Shown piece by piece: positions 7,519-11,598 of a DNA stretch of 11,598 bases (its first letter is position 1; each line of letters begins with the position of its first letter). The DNA is from Dictyocoela muelleri. Lineage: Eukaryota > Microsporidia. The notes beneath the pieces were generated by a model that was not told where the DNA came from, searched no databases, and was given only the letters and a program-made list of their open reading frames with translations. The DNA is taken from the NCBI GenBank assembly GCA_016256075.1, contig SDVU01000646.1, positions 1 to 11,598 on the forward strand, given 5' to 3'. A program made the position numbers and the translations under genes.

Positions 7519-8034
7519 TTATAAAAAAATGCGATAAAATATATTGTGATTTTGAAACAATATAACCATTTCTTTTTTAGGTTGCATAGCAGTTATCTTT
7601 AGTTCAAATATAAATTTATGATCATATACACTTATATCTTTTTGTCTACAAATATAGCCATCAATCTTATTAACTGTAAAATATGAAATTTGATCCTCAA
7701 TACAAATATTTAGATTCAGAGTATTAATTAAAGTCAAAAATACTTTACATATATTTCCGTTACTCCGTATTATTTTGCTTTTAAGAACTATAATTGGTGG
7801 TTCAATAATGAAAACTTCTCTTTTAACAATTGAATAGCCCAAATCTATCGTTTCATGTTCGAATTCTTGGTATTTTAATATACCTGTCCGTTCATCTGAA
7901 CGTTTCAAATATTCTATTTCTAATATTCTTGTATCTGGAACTATAAAAATATCTCCTTTGCTGTAAAATAAATTTTCAATTCTTATACAATCATTTTCTA
8001 TTATCATTATTTCACCTACATACTTTTTATTCAT
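7519..8034 (-). CDS. Hypothetical protein, 171 residues, beta-rich
   Basis: I do not recognise this protein. The frame runs from ATG at 8032-8034 to TAA at 7519-7521. A stop-free run this long is very unlikely by chance at this base composition, and the residue mix is varied, including Cys, Trp-free aromatics, Pro and charged residues, so it is probably a real gene. There is no signal peptide, membrane segment or low-complexity tract. The middle, from about residue 75 (EVFIIEPPIIVLKSKII) through VFLTLINTLNLNI to YFTVNK, alternates hydrophobic strands like an Ig-type or adaptin-ear-like beta sandwich. That is fold inference only. A second Met at residue 10 (8007) is a possible start. The extra residues before it (MNKKYVGEI) are plausible, so I keep the longer form. 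No CCC/GGG motif is near either ATG. It shares the strand of the Edc4-like gene, 4.1 kb away, and its immediate neighbours are mobile-element remains. Confidence 0.7.
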   Translation of the reverse strand: MNKKYVGEIMIIENDCIRIENLFYSKGDIFIVPDTRILEIEYLKRSDERTGILKYQEFEHETIDLGYSIVKREVFIIEPPIIVLKSKIIRSNGNICKVFLTLINTLNLNICIEDQISYFTVNKIDGYICRQKDISVYDHKFIFELKITAMQPKKEMVILFQNHNIFYRIFL

Positions 8035-8526
8035 GTTTAATTTTCAATTTTCAATTTTTATTAATTTCTTAAACTTTTTGATGTTTTTGTTTCAAATTAT
8101 AATAATTATAAGCATTTTTGGTAAATTATATAATTAAAAAAATTGTTAAAAATAAATCAATAGAAAATATATAACAACATTGACTTTATAATCAAAAAAG
8201 TATTCTAGAAAAATAAAAATTTTTTTTATCATAAATTTTTTATATAAAAATATATGTTTAGGTTAAATATTTCTGAAAGCCTTAGAATTAAAATTTATTC
8301 AGGTAACTCAAAAATAATTTGAAATAATTATACATGACTCTGAGAATTATTCATTTATTTAAAACTATGTTAACATGGAAAAACCATTGTTTTTTTAAAA
8401 AAAAATAAAAATTTAAATTTTGAAAGACTATTGAATTTTGTAATCAAGATTTATAAATATATCTGCAAATAAAAATATTTAATATTACAGTTTTGTATAA
8501 CCACAAAAAATTTAAATAGTTTTTGA
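8035..8526. other. AT-rich spacer upstream of the 171-residue gene
   Basis: No gene is recognised. The first 30 bases repeat TTTTCAA a few times (8040-8058), directly upstream of the start codon on the minus strand. This could be leader or promoter sequence, but nothing specific can be named. The remainder is A/T runs with frequent stops in every frame. Confidence 0.5.
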
Positions 8527-8618
8527 GCTATAAAAGTATTGCTGAGCTTATTACAAAGATTTTTTCTTTTTATATTAACATTTTAGCTTTTTATATACAC
8601 ATCTCGGGTTTTTTATGG
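8527..8618. repeat. Direct repeat, left copy (partner at 9626-9718)
   Basis: The first 23 bases are identical to those at 9626-9648. Similarity continues at a lower level for about 70 more bases, including TTAACATTTT and ATCTCGGGTTTTTT. The right-hand part of this copy already shows the 21-22 bp period seen in the array after the other copy, with roughly three units. The two copies are 1,099 bp apart in the same orientation and bracket the MULE transposase remnant. Confidence 0.8.
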
Positions 8619-8894
8619 CAACACGATTTTTCGCCAAATTTTTTTAATGTATAAATTTTAAATATTATGAAGGATTTATATATTAAAAGAATATTTAATT
8701 ATATAAACTTTTATGCTCTGATATAATTGTCGAAAATTTATCACTTAATAAAAATAAACGTTATTTACTATACTGTTAAATTATTATTTAAACGTTAATC
8801 ATGCGCATAATTCATCTCACTAATAATTTTTTTTTAATGAAATCAATTTTTTCTTTATTTTATAAATAATATTGCTTTTAGTAAATTAGGCTAT

Positions 8895-9480
8895 TTTATT
8901 TAATCAACTGAAAAACTTATAAGTAGGTTAATTTTTTCTCTCCAAGAAAAAATAGAAAAGATGGACCGTTCTTGCAAAAAAAATTAATAATTTATGATCG
9001 TACGGTATTTTATGAATACATATAAAGATACCATCTTCAAACGCAAATATTTGATCTATTTAAGATATTGTCATTAGCATCTGTATTAATATTAAAATTC
9101 TGTCAAACTTTGATAAATCAATATATTCTTTAAGAAAAAACTTCATAATCATAAGTTCTGGACTCTGGTATCTCATCTTTAGAATTAATGACCAGTATTT
9201 TTTTTGAAAATTTATCTCTTAAAGATTTATAACGAATGAGGTATCACTTTTTAAAACCTTTAAAACAACTTACCTCAACATATGAAAAATTAAAATCCAT
9301 AATGGAATCAATGCATTCATTAATAATTTATTTTAAAAGATAATCGTTTTTTAGTGTTTTTCTTTGTAATAATGTTGATATTCCGAGATTATAAGTTCAC
9401 ATGGATGGTATGTATGTATATCACCATGAAAATCACAGTTAAATTTCCTACATGATAAGTTTTTTATATAAATCGATAAA
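8895..9480 (-). pseudogene. Decayed MULE (Mutator-like) transposase with FLYWCH-type zinc finger
   Basis: Reading on the minus strand, an open stretch at 9354-9455 gives SCRKFNCDFHGDIHT, then SEYQHYYKEKH. This has the Cys-Cys-...-His-x-H-like spacing of the FLYWCH-type finger in front of MULE transposases. Farther on, FDRILI and (one frame over) NTDANDNILNRSN fit the 'RILIF.T......L..S' block. FEDGIF (9024-9041) fits the DGTF catalytic block, followed by a KIPY segment like PKIFYQ. LFFLGEKKLTYL..FQLIK (8900-8965) fits 'FALLPNK...TY..LFQLIK'. The order is right and no single frame is intact; at least two frame changes and several stops are needed to cover it. The part beyond the DGTF region is lost in noise below about 8890. 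No long inverted termini, typical of many MULEs, were found. Confidence 0.7.
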
Positions 9481-9587
9481 ATGTCTCTTTAAAATTGTTT
9501 TCTTTGGTTTTTCTTGTGTTTTTATAATTGCTATTACTATTATAAAGAGTTATTTTTTTGCAAATATCGATTTTTTGCCTAATAATT

Positions 9588-9622
9588 AACCCGATAATTC
9601 GCCATTGCCGAATTATCGGGTT
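9588..9622. repeat. Perfect 14-bp-arm inverted repeat (hairpin)
   Basis: The left arm 9588-9601 (AACCCGATAATTCG) pairs perfectly with 9609-9622, leaving a 7-base loop (CCATTGC). It contains far more G and C than its surroundings. It sits directly before the right copy of the direct repeat (9626) and just upstream of the 5' side of the MULE remnant. The left copy of the repeat at 8527 has no such hairpin in front of it. It lacks the T-run context of a terminator and may be the end of a mobile element. Confidence 0.85.
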
Positions 9623-9625
9623 GAG

Positions 9626-9718
9626 GCTATAAAAGTATTGCTGAGCTTGTTACAATCTTTTCGTCTTTTTATACTAACATTTTGATTTCTTATATAAACA
9701 TTTCGGTTTTTTTATATA
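9626..9718. repeat. Direct repeat, right copy (partner at 8527-8618)
   Basis: It begins with 23 bases identical to the left copy and then continues with scattered differences. Here the repeat follows the hairpin at 9588-9622 and merges into the tandem array to about 9858. Because both copies point the same way, they are not terminal inverted repeats of the MULE between them. They could be dispersed copies of one satellite-like unit, or the ends of a separate element that the MULE entered. Confidence 0.8.
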
Positions 9719-9858
9719 ATCAATATTTCTTTTTTTATAATTAACCTTTCTATTTTTATAATTAATTTTCGGGTTTTGGTAATTATCCCTTTGGGTAATT
9801 AACAGTTCGTTTTTAAATTTAAAATTTCGATTCTTGGCAATTAACATTTTGCTTCTTG
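9653..9858. repeat. Degenerate tandem array, 20-24 bp units
   Basis: About nine units can be aligned on a core close to ATTAACATTTCGNTTTTTTA. Cores fall near 9678, 9699, 9721, 9745, 9766, 9787, 9803, 9823 and 9845, so spacing is mostly 20-24 with one 16. A CG dinucleotide recurs at the same place in several units, which is unusual in such AT-rich DNA. Units differ at many positions, so the array is old or loosely constrained. It shares its unit with the tail of the repeat copy at 8527-8618. Confidence 0.65.
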
Positions 9859-9859
9859 T

Positions 9860-10564
9860 TTTTAAAGTTTATATTCCCTCCAATGTATATTGAAACCTAA
9901 CTGTATAGGAAATTTTTGTTTTAATAAATAATTAGAATTATTAAAAAATTATATAAATTTTTCATGTATTTAGAACATAACTACTTTTCCCTGAGATTTG
10001 TCATATAACTTATCACATTCCTTGTCAAGTTTCTTTATGCTTCATTATAACATTGAAACAAGTTGTATTCATCTTATCACCCTTTACCAACCAAATTTAA
10101 TTTATATTTTTGACTATTTAATGTTTTTTCTGATTATTTAATAAAAACTTTAAATCGAGTGTGATAAACTTTCACATTTATAGAATCTGATCTATCAGGT
10201 TATAAATAATTAAATTTTGTCTTTTTTGATAGACAAACACTTTGCTTAGGAAAAAATTTATCAAAGATCTTTTACTATTATATAAATTAATATATTTTTT
10301 ATAAAAATCGATATTTATTTTTTAACGCGAAGCGCGTGACCATGCCAAAGTAGCATAGTGTTTTTTTAAAAATATTTAAGAATTTACAATTGTAAAAATT
10401 TAGATTTATTTAAAATCACAAAGATATTCATTTAAATTGTGAATTAAAAAATTTTGGACTTATTAAAAAAATCGGATCAAATAAAAAAATGACAATTGCC
10501 ATTTTTTTACTTGTCTAAAATTTACCCCATGCCTACATTTTATGAATCTAGAATCTGATATCTA
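9860..10564. other. AT-rich spacer with a small GC-rich patch
   Basis: No gene is recognised. A short hairpin ACGCG-AAG-CGCGT at 10325-10337 opens a GC-richer patch ending near 10360 (GTGACCATGCCAAAGTAGCATAG). It could be a relic of a transposon end, but no partner was found in the window. TAGAATCTGAT occurs twice (10181 and 10549), the second just before the Merlin remnant. A segment near 10490-10535 resembles, in direct orientation, one downstream of that remnant near 11456-11506. Confidence 0.4.
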
Positions 10565-10813
10565 TTGAATGCAAATATTGAAGATATATATAATTTTTTC
10601 ACGCGTTCAATACTAAAACAAGCCTCTCATTGCGAACACTGTAGCCAAGAATTATCTTGGAAAAAATTTTGTCAATCTACAGATATTTACTGCTACAGAG
10701 GTTATAATGTTCACTGCTCAAACTATTTGAGAAGAAAAGGCTTGTTAACAAATTCTTTTTTAAGTATCTCAAAAATTTCATTAAAAAGGTTGACAAAAGT
10801 TATCTGGAAATAG
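10565..10813 (+). pseudogene. Merlin transposase, N-terminal piece
   Basis: The open frame contains CEHCSQELSW, a Cys-x2-Cys knuckle, then YCYRGYNVHCSNYLRRKG and SFLSISKISLKRLTKVIW. This matches the ISXO2-like 'C..C', 'D.Y.WRC....R' and 'SFF..S+L....LI..W' order. The frame begins with TTG, not ATG, so its true start lies upstream or is lost. It stops at TAG 10811-10813 just after the W of the IxxW block, and recognisable residues (SFTQ) go on after the next few codons. The zinc ribbon would bind the element's ends. Confidence 0.75.
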
Positions 10814-11061
10814 TGTCAAAAAAATAGCTTTACCCAAATAATAGTGAATATTTCTATATCAAAACCCACACTGGTGTAAATTTTTTCGACATTCGAAACG
10901 AAATAACAACATTTTTTGTCGTCACGCGAAAAAATAGGGAGAAGAGACATAATTTGTAAGATTTATATATGCCTATTTCGCGACATACCTATTTATCATC
11001 GCGGTAGACTGCCTAGATGACCTTTAAAGGTATTTAGAATTTGAAATACACGTTTTAACTA

Positions 11062-11429
11062 GTCAAATGTTTTTTAAGAGTATTTCAAGATAGAAAGGCG
11101 AGTACATTATTGCCTATAATACGCGAGGTTTGCGAAAATGGTACCATAATTCATTCCGACGAATAGGCTAGTTACATAAGAGTGAACGATAGTTATGAAC
11201 ATGAAAATGTAACTAGCGTCTGAGTTTCGTGAATCCTGTTACTGGTGTCCACACACAAAATATCGAATCATTATGGAACTCTGTAAAACAAAAATTTAAA
11301 AGCATGAATGGTGTACAGAGAGAACATCTGCAATCATATTTAGATGAGTTTATGCGGCAGAGTAAATCTAAAAATGATATATTTGAACGCCTTATACGTT
11401 TTTTTTTTCAGAAATTAATGAATAAATAA
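11062..11429 (+). pseudogene. Merlin transposase, catalytic C-terminal piece
   Basis: From 11062 the frame reads VFQDRKASTLLPIIREVCENG, one residue of which varies from the family 'V.DRS..TLLPII....G', then TIIHSDE and a TAG at 11164-11166 where the family has Trp (SDEWASY). ASYI continues after it. HSD (11152-11160) holds the second catalytic Asp. The frame shifts near 11218-11222, after which SFVNPVTGVHTQNIESLW supplies the final catalytic Glu, followed by HLQSYLDEFM and the stop at 11427-11429. The first codon of this last open frame is GTG for the Val of VNPV, so it is not a start. One stop and one small frameshift separate otherwise very well-kept residues, which suggests a fairly young break. 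Confidence 0.82.
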
Positions 11430-11598
11430 TTTTTTTTCACTTTTTTTTTGCATTTTTGCCATTTTTAAATTTTTGAATTTTTTTTTCACTTGTGTAAATT
11501 TCTGGCTTTTTTACTATATATTATATATTACATGCTGACAACATCCATAGCTGCCAACTCGGAGAGTTGTCTCCAACCATAGTCTTATGACCTTTGGT
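11430..11598. other. 3' flank of the Merlin remnant, then a GC-richer edge segment
   Basis: Positions 11430-11530 are T-rich. From about 11532 to the window end the composition changes to near-balanced. This edge contains the inverted repeat CAACTC-GGA-GAGTTG (11559-11573). On the minus strand one frame is open from the edge to a TAA near 11520, with SWQLWMLSACNI as its last residues. Too little is visible to name it. It could be the end of a gene or of a repeat lying mainly outside the window. Confidence 0.35.

Larger units (their letters stand above)
10565..11429 (+). mobile_element. Merlin (ISXO2/IS1016-related) DNA transposon remnant
   Basis: Two well-preserved transposase pieces (10565-10813 and 11062-11429) lie in order on the plus strand with a degraded middle. 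Together they follow the layout of Merlin transposases: an N-terminal zinc-ribbon-like part, then a DDE catalytic domain. The stretch between, where the first catalytic Asp (VEIDET block) belongs, is too short and unreadable, so it is partly deleted. A few WVFGG-like residues (VFRI) appear near 11028-11040. I could not define terminal inverted repeats, so the limits given are those of the coding remnant only. Confidence 0.8.

Noticed and set aside
9588-9622. Rho-independent-type terminator or CRISPR repeat
   Set aside because: The setting is eukaryotic, the hairpin is not followed by a T run, and there is no regular repeat-spacer array.
8527-9718. Long terminal repeats of a retroelement
   Set aside because: The direct repeats lack TG...CA ends, a primer-binding site and a polypurine tract, and the content between them matches a MULE transposase rather than retroelement genes.
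1-11598. A new multi-gene defence, toxin or biosynthetic system
   Set aside because: Only two intact genes are present, 4 kb apart, with no operon-like grouping; everything else recognised is transposon or repeat remains.

Overview
The window is very AT-rich, intron-poor eukaryotic DNA. It most resembles a microsporidian with an expanded, transposon-laden genome (the Hamiltosporidium/Edhazardia type rather than the compact Encephalitozoon type). The grounds are circumstantial. The two intact genes have no visible introns, the larger one has a CCC-type motif against its likely start codon, and the spacer holds decayed Merlin, pogo/Tigger-like and MULE DNA transposons. No rRNA or other marker gene is present to settle the lineage.

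Layout. Positions 1-415 are AT-rich spacer with short repeats next to a stop codon. Positions 416-3391 (minus) hold a long gene whose ends match the Edc4/Ge-1 family: a beta-rich N-terminal half that fits a degenerate WD40 domain, long low-complexity linkers and a helical C-terminal domain. Edc4 is a scaffold of the mRNA decapping complex. Positions 3476-7410 are a transposon graveyard. Two pogo/Tigger-like elements lie 30 bp apart (3791-4895 and 4926-6737), each with inverted ends and a TA target site. They are followed by a GC-richer, tRNA-derived SINE-like unit on the minus strand (7169-7406). Positions 7519-8034 (minus) hold an unrecognised but convincing 171-residue gene.

From 8527 to about 9860 there is a composite region. 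A decayed MULE transposase with a FLYWCH-like zinc finger (about 8895-9480, minus) lies between two direct repeats. The right copy is preceded by a perfect 14-bp-arm hairpin and runs into a degenerate tandem array of 20-24 bp units. Positions 10565-11429 (plus) are a broken Merlin (ISXO2-like) transposase. The last 70 bp shift sharply to higher GC and look like the edge of something that continues outside the window.

The two genes are on the same strand but about 4.1 kb apart and show no sign of working together. The main points of interest are a possible Edc4 decapping scaffold in a reduced eukaryote, the SINE-like unit, and the MULE with its hairpin and direct-repeat surroundings. I did not find an obvious new multi-gene system.
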